A stretch of 64,000 bases of DNA. Source: Pseudomonas poae. GTDB taxonomy: Bacteria > Pseudomonadota > Gammaproteobacteria > Pseudomonadales > Pseudomonadaceae. A program made the position numbers and the translations under genes. The DNA lies in assembly GCF_001439785.1 (NCBI RefSeq), contig NZ_JYLI01000014.1, positions 62,001 to 126,000 on the forward strand, given 5' to 3'. Of this stretch, positions 50,889-62,800 are shown piece by piece. The notes under the pieces were generated by a model. It was not told where the DNA came from. It made no database searches and was given only the letters and a program-made list of their open reading frames with translations. Numbering within the stretch: position 1 is the stretch's first letter; every line of letters begins with the position of its first letter.

Positions 50889-51625
50889 CCCTGTTGCCGT
50901 TGACGCTCGCCGCCGCCCTGGCCCAGGCCGAGGACTGGCCGGCACCGATCAAGCAGATCGAAGCCAAGGGCGCCAAAATCCTCGGCACATTCGACGCCCC
51001 CAGCGGCCTCACCGGCTATGCCGCGCAATACCAGAACCGTGGCATGGCGCTGTACCTGACAGCCGACGGCAAGAGCGTGATCGCCGGCAACCTGTACGAC
51101 GCCCAGGGCAACGACCTGAGCAGCGCCCCCCTGGAAAAACTGGTGTATGCGCCGATGGCCAAGGAAGTCTGGGCCAAAATGGAAAAAAGCAGCTGGATAC
51201 AGGACGGCGACACAAACGCGCCACGCATCGTCTACCTGTTCAGCGACCCCAACTGCCCCTACTGCAACATGTTCTGGGAGCAGGCGCGTCCTTGGGTGAA
51301 GGCCGGCAAAGTGCAGTTGCGCCACATCATGGTCGGCATCATCCGCGAGGACAGCGCCGCCAAGTCCGCCGCGCTGTTTGCCGCCAAAGACCCGCAAAAG
51401 GCCCTGGAAGAACACGAAGCCGCCGGCAAGGGCAGCAAGTTGCAGCCGCTGGACAAGATCCCGGCAGCTATCGAAGCCAAGCTCGATGGGAACATGAAGT
51501 TGATGCAAGCGCTGGAGTTGTCGGCGACGCCAGCGATTTTCTACCTGGACGACAAGGGCGGCCTGCAGCAACAACAAGGCGCACCTTCGCCGGATAAGCT
51601 GGTGAAGATACTGGGGCCAAAATAA
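50864..51625 (+). CDS. dsbG: Thiol:disulfide interchange protein DsbG
   Basis: A 253-residue periplasmic disulfide isomerase/reductase. The signal peptide LLTLLPLTLAAALAQAEDW is followed by a DsbC/DsbG dimerisation domain (residues about 25-90) and a thioredoxin-fold catalytic domain with CPYC in SDPNCPYCNMFWEQA and cis-Pro in LSATPAIFYLDD. CPYC is the DsbG-type motif. The ATG at 50864 follows AAAGGAAA; the frame upstream is an artefact. It protects single cysteines or isomerises disulfides, kept reduced by DsbD. Confidence 0.92.
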   Translation: MPSLRHLLTLLPLTLAAALAQAEDWPAPIKQIEAKGAKILGTFDAPSGLTGYAAQYQNRGMALYLTADGKSVIAGNLYDAQGNDLSSAPLEKLVYAPMAKEVWAKMEKSSWIQDGDTNAPRIVYLFSDPNCPYCNMFWEQARPWVKAGKVQLRHIMVGIIREDSAAKSAALFAAKDPQKALEEHEAAGKGSKLQPLDKIPAAIEAKLDGNMKLMQALELSATPAIFYLDDKGGLQQQQGAPSPDKLVKILGPK

Positions 51626-51678
51626 GGCATTCGGTCGTTCCCCGTACGAGGGAACGACCCTTTAGCATCAGTTCATCG

Positions 51679-52650
51679 TCACCCGTAATAGCGCATCGTG
51701 AAGTTATCAAAAAACGACCAATCGCGAACTTCCACTACCATTGAAGAAACCGTTTTGCCAAGGGGTGGAATATATTCAAGCCATATACCTACAAAGTCAT
51801 CTGCGGGATACACCAGGCGCTGAAGCAGATTATTATCCTCATCAAAATAAGTTACTGCGCCCAGCAGTTGCTTGGATGTCCATGCGTACTTCAAATAAAC
51901 CAACGCATGTTTAAACACGAAGCGATGGATTTGCGGTGAGGGCAGTTCGTGCATACCCAGCGCCATCCCGTAGTGGTTACCCGACGCCAGTGAGAGGTCC
52001 TTATGAAACTGAACAATGCCTGCAGTCTCTTCACCGTGCTCAAAGGTAATCGTCATCGTCGGTGTATCCACAACGCCCTTGGCGGGAAACGTGCTTAGGG
52101 TCTGCGCTTCAAATCGCTCCTCGATTTCTATCAGATGCAGTTTGACCATAAGCGTCAACTCAGGAAAAACCACCACCGGCCCCTCTTCACAACACGCATC
52201 CACTGAGGTCTTGAATACGACGACCAACTGGCTATTGTCAGCCAACTTCGCCAACTCGGTGCGTGGGATAACGCGCGACAGCCCTTTTTCTACGTCGTCC
52301 GCCGTGATCGGCTCATCCGCCATCAAGGTGATGGTGTAGGGAGAGCCATTTTTCAAGGTGCCCTTGCATTCCAGCCAGCCCTTCTGCCCCGCCGCCATAA
52401 AACTCCATTGTTTTACCTTGGCAGTGGCGTCACCCGTCAGTTTGCACAGGTCCAATACACCTTCTACGGCCTCGAAGACTTCAGGTGTCGACAACGTCGA
52501 GGGCACCCTGAGGTTTAGATCGGTAAATACTTCACAGACCCGGGTCACGGTACTTCTGGTGGTCACCGTTCTGGTGATTTCAGGACGGTCTAACTCCAGC
52601 GGTGCATGACCGCATTGAACTGCACTTTTCGACGTTAATTGTTGAGTCAC
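51679..52650 (-). CDS. Hypothetical protein, downstream member of a tandem paralogue pair
   Basis: A 323-residue protein with no family I recognise. Residues 1-165 are clearly paralogous to the next gene upstream: shared SRSTVTRVCEV-type block (TRSTVTRVCEVFTDLNLRVP), the WSFMAAGQKGWLE strand, and VDACCEEGPVVVFPE. The second half (about 170-323) is unrelated to that of its neighbour and is rich in beta-strand-like, aromatic stretches (LASGNHYGMALGMHELP, VGIWLEYIPPLG). No signal peptide or membrane segment is visible. Start GTG 52650 with GGAGG upstream. Its end is convergent with dsbG. Confidence 0.7.
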   Translation of the reverse strand: MTQQLTSKSAVQCGHAPLELDRPEITRTVTTRSTVTRVCEVFTDLNLRVPSTLSTPEVFEAVEGVLDLCKLTGDATAKVKQWSFMAAGQKGWLECKGTLKNGSPYTITLMADEPITADDVEKGLSRVIPRTELAKLADNSQLVVVFKTSVDACCEEGPVVVFPELTLMVKLHLIEIEERFEAQTLSTFPAKGVVDTPTMTITFEHGEETAGIVQFHKDLSLASGNHYGMALGMHELPSPQIHRFVFKHALVYLKYAWTSKQLLGAVTYFDEDNNLLQRLVYPADDFVGIWLEYIPPLGKTVSSMVVEVRDWSFFDNFTMRYYG

Positions 52651-52747
52651 GATAAGCCTCCGGCACCCGCCAAATAGTCACCTGCCACAAGACGAGGTCG
52701 TTAAAAGGAGTGCTCGCTTGGTGCGCGCACTCTATTTGCGACCTCCG

Positions 52748-53725
52748 TTAAACTTCCTCGACGAGCAGGTAATCAATAAGGTAGTCATTACCCGCTATAC
52801 CGGGATCACGCTCATGGCTATGGAGAACCAGCAGCGCGAAATTGCTGCTCGCCACAAAGGTGCCAGCGAGCGTCACCCACGTATTGGGATCAGTAAGCAC
52901 TTCTATACTGGTGATGGCTACGTTGTCTGCTTTCAGCGACAGCTTTGGCGTTGGATCAGAAGTGTTATACCGGCGAACACGCGCGGAAAAGGCATATGTT
53001 GTGCCGCTTTCCAAATCATCAAATTCCCGATGCAAAATCACCCCGAGATTTTTACCTGTATGGGTGAAGTTTTTAACGGAGTACTGCTCGTTACCATCGC
53101 TTGCTACGCCCAATGATTCAAAAGTGAGATCCCGTGGGTCCGGAGCCCCCGGGCCTCTTTCCCACCGTCCAAATGTCCGGTCATTGAAATCCGTCAGGTC
53201 TCGGTAATACTTGCGGAGCGTGTATTTCGACTCCGGAAACGTAATCACCGGCCCGTCTTCACAACAGGCATCCACCGTGGTTCTGAATACAACAGTCAAC
53301 TCGGCCTTGTTAGGAAATTTATTCAGCTCTTTACGCAGAAGTGGACGTGAAACCCCCTCTTTTTCATCACTGTCCGTAAGCGGCTCACCTTCCATCAACT
53401 TGACAGTATGGGCAGTGCCATCTTCCAGGAGGCCTGTGACCTCAAGCCACCCAGACTGGCCTGCTTTCAGGAAGTCCCATTTTTTCACAACGACAGCGAC
53501 GCTCCCTTCATCGCCACGCAACGTCAACACGTCATCAACGGCCTCGGGCACTTCCGGTCTCGACAACGCTACCGGGACACTGAAGTGAAGGTCGGTGATC
53601 ACTTCACAAACTCGGGTCACGGTACTTCTGATCGTCATGACTTTGGTGATTTCAGGACTATTCAGCTGCGCTGGTTTCTGATCACATTTGATGCCACTTT
53701 TCGACGTTAACTGTTTATTAGTCAC
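52748..53725 (-). CDS. Hypothetical protein, upstream member of the pair, jelly-roll-like C-terminus
   Basis: A 325-residue protein sharing its first 165 residues with the gene at 51679-52650 (IRSTVTRVCEVITDLHFSVP, WDFLKAGQSGWLE, VDACCEDGPVITFPE). Its C-terminal half differs: LESGTTYAFSARVRRYN, ITSIEVLTDPNTWVTLAGTF and a final DYLIDYLLVEEV look like a carbohydrate-binding-type jelly roll (my inference from the strand pattern). Start GTG 53725 with GGAGG upstream; the leader sequence also resembles that of the next gene. No signal peptide. It lies 132 bp after the NRPS stop on the same strand, so read-through from the pyoverdine transcript is possible. Confidence 0.7.
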   Translation of the reverse strand: MTNKQLTSKSGIKCDQKPAQLNSPEITKVMTIRSTVTRVCEVITDLHFSVPVALSRPEVPEAVDDVLTLRGDEGSVAVVVKKWDFLKAGQSGWLEVTGLLEDGTAHTVKLMEGEPLTDSDEKEGVSRPLLRKELNKFPNKAELTVVFRTTVDACCEDGPVITFPESKYTLRKYYRDLTDFNDRTFGRWERGPGAPDPRDLTFESLGVASDGNEQYSVKNFTHTGKNLGVILHREFDDLESGTTYAFSARVRRYNTSDPTPKLSLKADNVAITSIEVLTDPNTWVTLAGTFVASSNFALLVLHSHERDPGIAGNDYLIDYLLVEEV

Positions 53726-53857
53726 TGTAAGCCTCCAGGTCCGGCTAAATAGTCGTCATCCTTAAAACAAGGTCTATTTACTGTCCGAGCGCCAGAAGCT
53801 GTCTACTGTCATAGTTGACAGGTACATCAGGCAAGCGGCCGGCAAGGCCGCCCCCCG

Positions 53858-56800
53858 TTAAAGCCCCTCCAACTCGGCCATCAAATCACTCAACCGATCC
53901 ACCTTCTCCACGCTGATCTCGTTGCCCACCAACCCCTCGATATACTCCGCCAGCTCTGCCACCGTGCTGCACTCGAACATCGCCCGCAGCGGCACATCGC
54001 GTTGCAGGGTTTTCTGCACCCGCGAGGCGATCTGTGTGGCGAGCAACGAGTGGCCGCCCAATTCAAAGAAGTTGTCCCGCACCCCTACCCGTTCGACTTT
54101 CAGCACCTGGGCCCAGATCGCAGCCAGCGTGATTTCCAGTTCGTTGCGCGGTGCCAGGTAATCCTGACGGTGCAATTGGCCGATTTCCAGTTCCGGCAAG
54201 GCGTTGCGGTCGAGCTTGCCGTTGGCGTTGAGTGGCAGGCGATCAAGCCATAGCCAGTGCAGCGGCACCATGTATTCCGGCAGTTCAGCGCGCAGGCGTT
54301 GCTTGATGCGGTCCAGGCGCTCGTCAGGGTCAAGCGCCGCGTCGGCGGCCACCAGGTAGCCCACCAGGTGTTTGCCATTGACGCCCTCTTGCACGCCCAC
54401 CGCCGCGTCGCGCACTTCGGGTTGTTCGTGCAGACGCGCTTGGATCTCACCCAGCTCGATGCGGTAACCGCGAATTTTCACTTGATGGTCGATGCGCCCG
54501 ACGTACTCCAGCACCCCGTCACTGCGCTGGCGCGCCAGATCGCCGGTGCGGTAGAGACGCTCGCCCGGCGCGCCAAAGGGGTTGGGCACAAACACCGGGG
54601 CGGTGCGCAGCGGATCGCCGACATAGCCACGGCCGACACCGGTGCCGGCAACACACAACTCACCCACCGCGCCTTGCGGCACCAGGTCCAGCGCACCGTC
54701 CAACAGGTACAAACGGTTGTTGTCGGTCGGTGTGCCAATCGGCAGGTACGTGCCGCGAGTCGAGGCCAGGTCGACGCGGAAGAACGCCACGTCGTCCGAG
54801 CATTCCGCAGGGCCGTAGGCATTCACCAGGCCAATCTGCGGATAGCGTTGCAGCCATTGATGCGCCAGCTCCGGCGGCATCGCTTCACCCGTCGGCAGCA
54901 TCCAGCGCAGCCCGTCCAGGCTGATGCGGTCGTGGGCGAGCATGCCCTGGATCAGCGACGGCACGCTCTCCAGCACGGTAATGCCTTGCGCCTGCACATG
55001 TTCGAGCAAGCCCTGGGGGTCATGGGCGATGGCATTCGGCACGATATCCACCCGCGCACCGAACAACGGCGCCGCGAGAAATTGCCACACGGAAATATCG
55101 AAGCTCTGCGAAGCGGTCTGCGCGATGACGTCTGCCGGCGATAGCTCCAGGTACGGCACCTTGCTCAACTGGTTATTGAGCATGCCGCGCTGTTCGACCA
55201 TCACGCCTTTGGGCAGGCCGGTGGAGCCCGAGGTGTAGATCACGTAGGCGAGATTGTCCGCCGCGCTGTAGATGCCAGGATTCTCGCCACGGGCCGGCAC
55301 CTCTTCCCACACCAGCAACTGGCACTGGGTGCCTTCGAGTAACTCGATGGCCTGTTCGCGACACGCCTCGCTGCACACCAGCAACGGCGTGCGGCTCAAC
55401 TCAATGATGCGGCTCAGCCGCTGGGCGGGCAGGCCCGGGTCGAGCGGCAGGTAACCGGCACCGGCCTTGAAGCTGCCGATGATCATGCCCAGCAGGTCGA
55501 GGTTGCGCTCGGCCAGCAATGCCACCGGCTGGTCTAGGCCCACACCCGCGCTGATCAACGCATGGCCCAGGCCGTTGCTGCGACGGTTCAGTTGCTCATA
55601 GGTCCATCGCTGGTCCAGGCAACTGGCAGCAATGCGCTGCGGATGCTGCGCCACCTGCTCTTCGAACAATTCGACATAGCTGCGCGCCAGCGGGTAATGC
55701 TGTGCACTCTGGTTACAGCCTTCCACCAGGAACGCACGCTCCTGATCGCCGATCAGCGGCAGGTCGGCCATGTCGCCATGAAAGCCCTGCATCAGCGCCA
55801 GCAGCAGACGCTTGAACTCGCCGAGCATGCCTTGCACGGTGGTTTCATCGAAGTAGCGCTGGTCGTAGGACAGGTGCAAACCGAGGTCATCGCCCGGATA
55901 GCACACCGCCGTCAGCGGGAAGTTGGTGTGGGTGCGACCGGAATCCGAGGTGGCGTTCAGGCTTTGCGCATGGTCCAGCACCGAGGTGTCCACCGGGGCG
56001 TTTTCGAACACGAACAGGCTATCGAACAGCGGCTGGCCCTTGGGCAGTTCGCTGTGTTCCTGGATCGTCACCAGCGGCAGGTATTCGTACTCGCGCAGTT
56101 GCATGTTGCTGTCGAGCAGGCCGTTCAACCACTGGCGCACGCTGCAAGGCTGATCGTCCTCGGGCAGTTTCACGCGCAGCGCGATGCTGTTGATGAACAG
56201 ACCAACGGTGCGTTGCATCTCGGGCATGTCCACCGGGCGGCCGGCCACGGTGACGCCGAACAGCACGTCACGCTCGCCGCTCAAACGCCGCAATACCAGC
56301 GCCCATGCCGCCTGGGCAAAGGTATTGACGGTGAGTTGATGGGCCTGGGCCAGTTCGCGCAGTTGCGCGCCGTCGCAGGCATCCAGCCGGGTGTAGCAGT
56401 CGCCCACCAGCATGCCGCCGCTGTGGCCTGCATGTTCGCGCAGGAATGGCCGGTCGCTGGGGATCGGCGTGGTGCGTTCAAACCCCTGCAGATTGCGCTG
56501 CCACCACTGGCGCGCTTCGTTAAGGTTCTGGCGTTGCAGCCAGGCGATGTAGTCGCGATAACGTGGCGGCGTGGCCAGTTGCGCTGCGCGGCCTTCGCCC
56601 AGGGCGAGATAGATCTCGAAGAAGTCGTTCATCAACAGCGAACGGCACCAGGCATCGATGAGGATGTGGTGGTTGCTCATCATGAACCAGTAGCGCGCTT
56701 GGCCCACGCGAATCAGGCGCAGGTGGAACGGCGCCTGGTTGAGCAGATCGAACCCGGTTTCGCGCTCCTGCTTGAGCAACGCTTGCAGGCGCGGCTCTTG

Positions 56801-59800
56801 CTCGTCCTCGGGATCGCGGCTCCAGTCCAGGTACTCGATCGGCGCGCTGCCGGGTTTGTGGATCACTTGCAGCATGTCTTCGCCGACGTTCCAGCAGAAC
56901 GACGCACGCAGGGCCTCGTGGCGCGCGATCACCGCTTGCCAGGCCTGGGCGAAACGCTCGGGGTCGAGCACGCTGTTGATGCGGTAGCGGTCCTGCATGT
57001 AATACAGGCCGGTGCCCGGTTCGAGCAGGGTGTGCAGCAGCAGGCCTTCCTGCATCGGCGTCAGCGGGTAGACGTCTTCGATCCGGCTGGCGGCCACCGG
57101 CAGGCTGTCGAGCTGCGCCTGGTTCAGGTGCGCCAGGGGGAAGTCGGACGGCGTGAGGCCAACAGCCTCGTCTTCCAGGCAATGGGCGATCAGGCCCTGC
57201 AGCTCGGCCAGATACCCCTCGGCCAACGCGCGAATGGTCTGCGGTGTATGGCGCTCGCGGCTGAAGGTCCAGCGCAGCACCAACTCGCCGCCGTACACCT
57301 GGCTGTCGACGCTCAGCTCATTGGGCAGCGGCGCGTCCGGGTCATGCGCCAGCCCGGCCGGCTCATCCAGCGGATGGAACAGCGCGTCACTGCCAAAGCT
57401 CTGGTCGAACTGGCCGAGGTAGTTGAAGGTAATGGGCGCATCCGGCAGGGCCATCAGGGTCTGTTTGCACAGGTCGTCGGCCAGATAACGCAGTACGCCG
57501 TAGCCCAGGCCTTTGTGCGGCACACCGCGCAGTTGCTCCTTGATCGCCTTGATCGAATCGCCCTGGGCAGCCGCTGGCGTCAGGCGCACTGGATAGGCAC
57601 TGGTGAACCAGCCGACGCTGCGGGTCAGGTCGATGTCATCGAACAGCGCTTCGCGGCCATGGCCCTCCAGTTGGATCACTGCCGAGTCGTGGCCGCTCCA
57701 GCGGCACACCACCCGTGCCAGGGCGGTCAGCAGCAGGTCGTTGACTTGGGTGCGGTAAGCGCTCGGCGCCTGCTGCAACAGGTGGCGGGTGCGCTCGGCA
57801 TCCAGGCGCACGCTGACCGTCTCGGCATCGCGGTTACGCAACGCGCCCTGAGGCCGCGCCACCGGCAACAGCACGCGGGGCCCGGCCAACTGGCGTTGCC
57901 ACAGACTCAACTCTTCACGCAGGGATTCGCTATGGGCATACGCCTGCAAGCGTGCCGCCCATTCGCGCAGCGCACTGGTCTTGGCCGGCAGGCTGACGGA
58001 GCGGCCGTCGCTCAGTTGGCGATAAACGTTCTGCAGGTCTTCGAGCAACACGCGCCACGACACGCCATCGACCACTAGGTGATGGATCGCGATCAGCAAT
58101 CGCTGCTGCCCCTCGGGGCCATCGATCAGCAACGCGCGCAGCAACGGGCCGTGTTGCAGGTCGAGGCTGCGCTGGGTCTCGGTGAACAGCGCTGCGCACT
58201 GCGCCATGTCCTTCACCTGCGCCTGCATCAGCGCCCCCCCGTGTGGCACGCCCAAGTGTTCGGCATGCCACTGGGCATCGCGCCGGGTGAAGCTCAGACG
58301 CAGCGCATCGTGATGCTCCAGTACCGCCAGCAACGCCTGCTCCAGGCGATGAGGGTCAAGCAGTTGCAGCGGCTTGAGCAGCAACGACTGGTTCCAGTGC
58401 TCGCGCGCCGGGATGTCGCTGTCGAAGAACCAGTGCTGGATCGGCGTGAGCGCCGAGGCACCCGTGAGCACGCCTTGCTCGGCAATGACCTGCTCGGCGC
58501 GCGTGGCGACGGCGGCCAGGGTCTGCACGGTCTGGTGCTGAAACAGGTCGCGCGGGCTGAAATGAATCCCGGCCTGACGCGCGCGACTGACCACCTGGAT
58601 CGACAGGATCGAATCGCCGCCCAGCTCAAAGAAGTTGTCGTCGAGGCCAACCTGCTGCACGTTCAACACCGCGCACCAGATGGCGGCCAGGGTGCTTTGC
58701 AGTGCGGTGCGTGGCGCCACGTACTGTTGACGATTCGCCTCGGGGTCGGGCTGCGGCAAGGCGCGGCGGTCAAGTTTGCCGTTGGCGGTGAGCGGCATGC
58801 TGTCGAGCACGATCAGGTGCGCAGGCACCATGTAGTCCGGTAGCTGCGCCTTGAGGTGCGCTTTGAGCGCGTCGCGCAACGCGCCGTGCTCCGCATCGCT
58901 GACCAGGTACGCCACCAGCTGTTTACCGCTCGGCGCCTCCAGCGCCAGCACCACCGCTTCGCGCACGGCCGGGTGTTCGAGCAGACGGGTTTCGATCTCG
59001 CCCAGCTCGATGCGAAAGCCACGAATCTTGACCTGATGGTCGATGCGGCCCAGGTACTCGACCAGCCCGTCGGCACGCTGGCGCACCAGGTCGCCGGTGC
59101 GGTACAGACGACCGCCCTCGCGGGCAAACGGGTCCGCGACAAAACGCTCCGCCGTCATGCCCGGCCGTTGGTGATACCCCAGGGCCAGACCGGCGCCGCC
59201 AACGTAGAGCTCGCCGGTTGCGCCCTGCGGCACCAGCGCCAGGTCGGCGTCGAGAATATAGGCGACGCGCGCGCCGATGAGGCTGCCGATCGGTACGCTG
59301 GCGGCACCCTCGTCCAGCTGCTCCGGGGCCAGGCTGGCGAGCGGCATCACCACGGTTTCGGTCGGGCCATAGGCATTGAAAAACACTTGCGGCTGGAACG
59401 CTGCGCGAATGCGCTGCAGATGTTCACCGGTCAGCGCTTCGCCACCGGTGATGCACATGCGCACCGGTAACGTCTGCTGCTGGGTGGCCAGCCACTGCGC
59501 CAACTGGCTGCCATAGCTTGGGGTGAAACCGAGAATATTGATGCGATGGGTACGGATCAGCGCGCAGATTTGCTCGGCATCCCACTGCCCCTGGGCACGC
59601 AATACCACCTGCGCACCGCTGAGCAGCGGCACCAGCAAACGCTCGGTGGCGGCGTCGAAATTGATCGAATAAAAATGCAGCTCGCAGTCGTCCGGGCGCA
59701 TGCCGAAACGCTCGATCACCGCCTGGCAATGCATGGCGATTTCACCATGGGACACCACCACGCCCTTGGGTTTACCGGTGGAGCCCGAGGTGTAGATCAG

Positions 59801-62800
59801 GTACGCCTGATGTTGCGCCAGGCTGACAAATGGCACCTCGCTGGCGGGGTAGTTCGCCAGCGACGGCAGGTCATTTTCCAGGCACCAGCAGGCCACGGTC
59901 GCCGGCAGCGGGCCGAGGGCCTCGAACATCGCCGCATCGCTGAGCAACAGGCCGATGCCGCTGTCTTCGATCATGTAGTGCAGGCGGTCCAGCGGGTACT
60001 CCGGGTCCAGCGGTACGTAGGCGCCGCCGGCCTTGAGGATCGCCAGCAAGCCGATGACCATTTCCAGTGAGCGCGGCAACGCCAGGCCCACCCGCACCTG
60101 CGGACCCACACCGCGTTCGCGCAGCACCCAGGCCAGGCGATTGGCGCGTGCATCGAGTTCGGCGTAGGTCAGGGTTTCACCGGCGAAGGTCAGCGCGGGG
60201 GCGTCACCGCGCTTGAGCGCCTGCTGGCTGAACAGCGAATGGATGCACTGGTCGAGGCGATACTCACCGGCTTCAACCCCGAGGCTGTCCTGCAAGGCAC
60301 GCTGCTCTGCCGCCGCAAGCAGCGGCAATTCGCTGAGGCGCTGCTGCGGATCGGCGATCAACGCCTCCAGCAGGTTGCGCCAATGCTCGGCCATGCGTGC
60401 AATACGTGGTTCATCGAACAGGTCGGTGCTGTAGGTCAGGCAGCAACCCAGGCGATGGTCGAGGTCGGTGACTTCCAGGTTGAGGTCGAACTTGGTGGCG
60501 CGCGCATCGTTGGCCAGGTACTCGACGCTCATGCCGGCCAGTTGGCGGCTTTGCTGGAACTCCCAGCGCTGCACGTTGCACATCACCTGGAACAGTGGGT
60601 TGTACGCCGCACTGCGCGGCGGTTGCAAGGCTTCAACCAGGTGATCGAACGGCAGATCCTGGTGCGACTGCCCCTCGATCACCGTGTGGCGCACCTGCTC
60701 GAACAGCTCGCCGACGCTCATCTGCCCGTTGAGCCGGCAGCGCAGCACCTGGGTATTGAGGAACGCGCCGATCAGCCCTTCGCTTTCCGGGCGAATGCGG
60801 TTGGCCACCGGCGCGCCGATGCGCAGGTCGGTCTGGCCGCTGTAGCGGTAGAGCAACACCGCCAGTGTCGCGGTCATGGTCATGAACAGCGTGAGGCCAC
60901 GTTCGGCGTTGAACGCGCGTACGCGCGCCGCCAGATCAACGCTCAGATCAAAGCGATACAGTTCGCCTCGGTGGCTTTGCACGGATGGCCGTGGACGGTC
61001 ACCGGGCAGTTCCAGCAACGGGTGCTCATGCCCAAGTTGCGCGGTCCAGTAATCGAGCTGGCGCTGGCGCTCGCCGGCTTCCATCCACTGGCGTTGCCAC
61101 ACGCTGTAATCCAGGTATTGCAAAGGCAGCGGCGCCAGCGGCGAGTCGCGCTCGTCGATAAAGGCTTCGTACAGGGCGCTCAGTTCACGGGCAAAGATGT
61201 CCATGGCCCAGCCTTCGGTGACGATGTGGTGCAGGGTCAGCACCAGGTAATGGTCCTGCTCGGCGGCCTTGACCAGGCACGCGCGCAGTAACGGTCCGGT
61301 TTCCAGGTTGAAGGGGGTGTGGGCTTCGTGGTCGGCCAGTTGCTGGATGCGTTGCGGGCGCTCGGCCTCGTTCAGCGCCGAGAAGTCCTGCCAGTCCATG
61401 CGCAGGCCGGTTTGCGCCGCGACCCGCTGATACGCCACGCCATCGACGCTCGGGAACGTGGTGCGCAGGGTTTCGTGGCGCATGATCAAGGCCTGCAACG
61501 CCGCCTCGAACCGGCCCACGTCCAGCACGCCGCGCAAGCGTGCCATGCCACCGACGTTATAGGCCGGGCTGTCGGGTTCCATTTGCCAGAGGAACCACAT
61601 GCGTTGCTGGGAGTAGGACAGCGGCACCTTCTGGTTGCGGTCGACCCGGGCGATGGCGGTTTGCTGATTGCGCTGGCCGGCGTTCTGGATCAGCGCGACT
61701 TGGGCTGCAAACGCGCCCAGTTCGCTGGCGTCGAACAAGGTACGCAACGACAGCTCGACGTCGCAGGCCTGACGGGTGCGCGAGATGATTTGCGTGGCCA
61801 GCAACGAGTGGCCACCGAGGGCAAAAAAGTCGTCGTGCAGGCCGATACGCGGCAAGCCGAGCACTTCGCGCCAGATCGCGGCGATCTGCTGCTGCAGCGG
61901 TGATTGCGGCTCGACGTGTTCGCGGATGTGCCACACCGGTTCCGGCAACGCGCGGCGGTCGAGTTTGCCGCTGGGGCTCAGCGGCATTGCGTCCAGGCGC
62001 ATCAGCACGGCGGGCACCATGTATTCCGGCAGCTCGGCGGCCAGGGCGGCTTTCAGCGCCTGGGGGGCCAGCTCGGCATGGCCGGTGTAGTAGCCGATCA
62101 ACTGCGCATCGCGCACCAGCACCACGGCCTGGGCGACGCCGTCCTGGGCGAGCAGGCGCGCTTCGATTTCTTCCGGCTCCACGCGGAACCCGCGCAGCTT
62201 CACTTGCTGATCCAGGCGGCCAAGGTATTCGAGCACGCCGTGAATGCTCCAGCGCGCACGGTCACCGGTGCGGTACAGGCGCGTGCCTGGCTCGCCCAGC
62301 GGGTCGGCGACAAAACGTTCGGCGGTCAGCCCGGCCCGGCCCAGGTAACCCCGGGCCAGGCCGATGCCGCCGATGCACAGCTCGCCCGGCACACCGGCCG
62401 GCAGCGGGTTGAGTTGCGCATCCAGCACGCGGCAGATCACGTTGCCCAACGGCCGGCCAATCGGCGAATGCTCGCCATCGACCACCGCGCACTGCCAGTG
62501 GGTGACGTTGATCGCGGTTTCCGTCGGGCCATAGCGGTTGTGCAACTGCACCGCCGGCAACTGCGCCAGCACACGGTTGCGCAACTCGGCGGGCAAGGCT
62601 TCGCCGCCCGAGAACAGGCGACGCAAGCTGGTGCACTCGGCCGCCAGCGGTTCGTCGATAAACAACTGCAACAATGGCGGCACGAAGTGCAGCGTGGTCA
62701 CGCCATGCGCCTGCACCAACTGCGCAATGCGATGAGGATCGCGATGCTCACCGGGCCCGGCCAGCACCAGACGGCAACCGGTGATCAATGGCCAGAAGCA

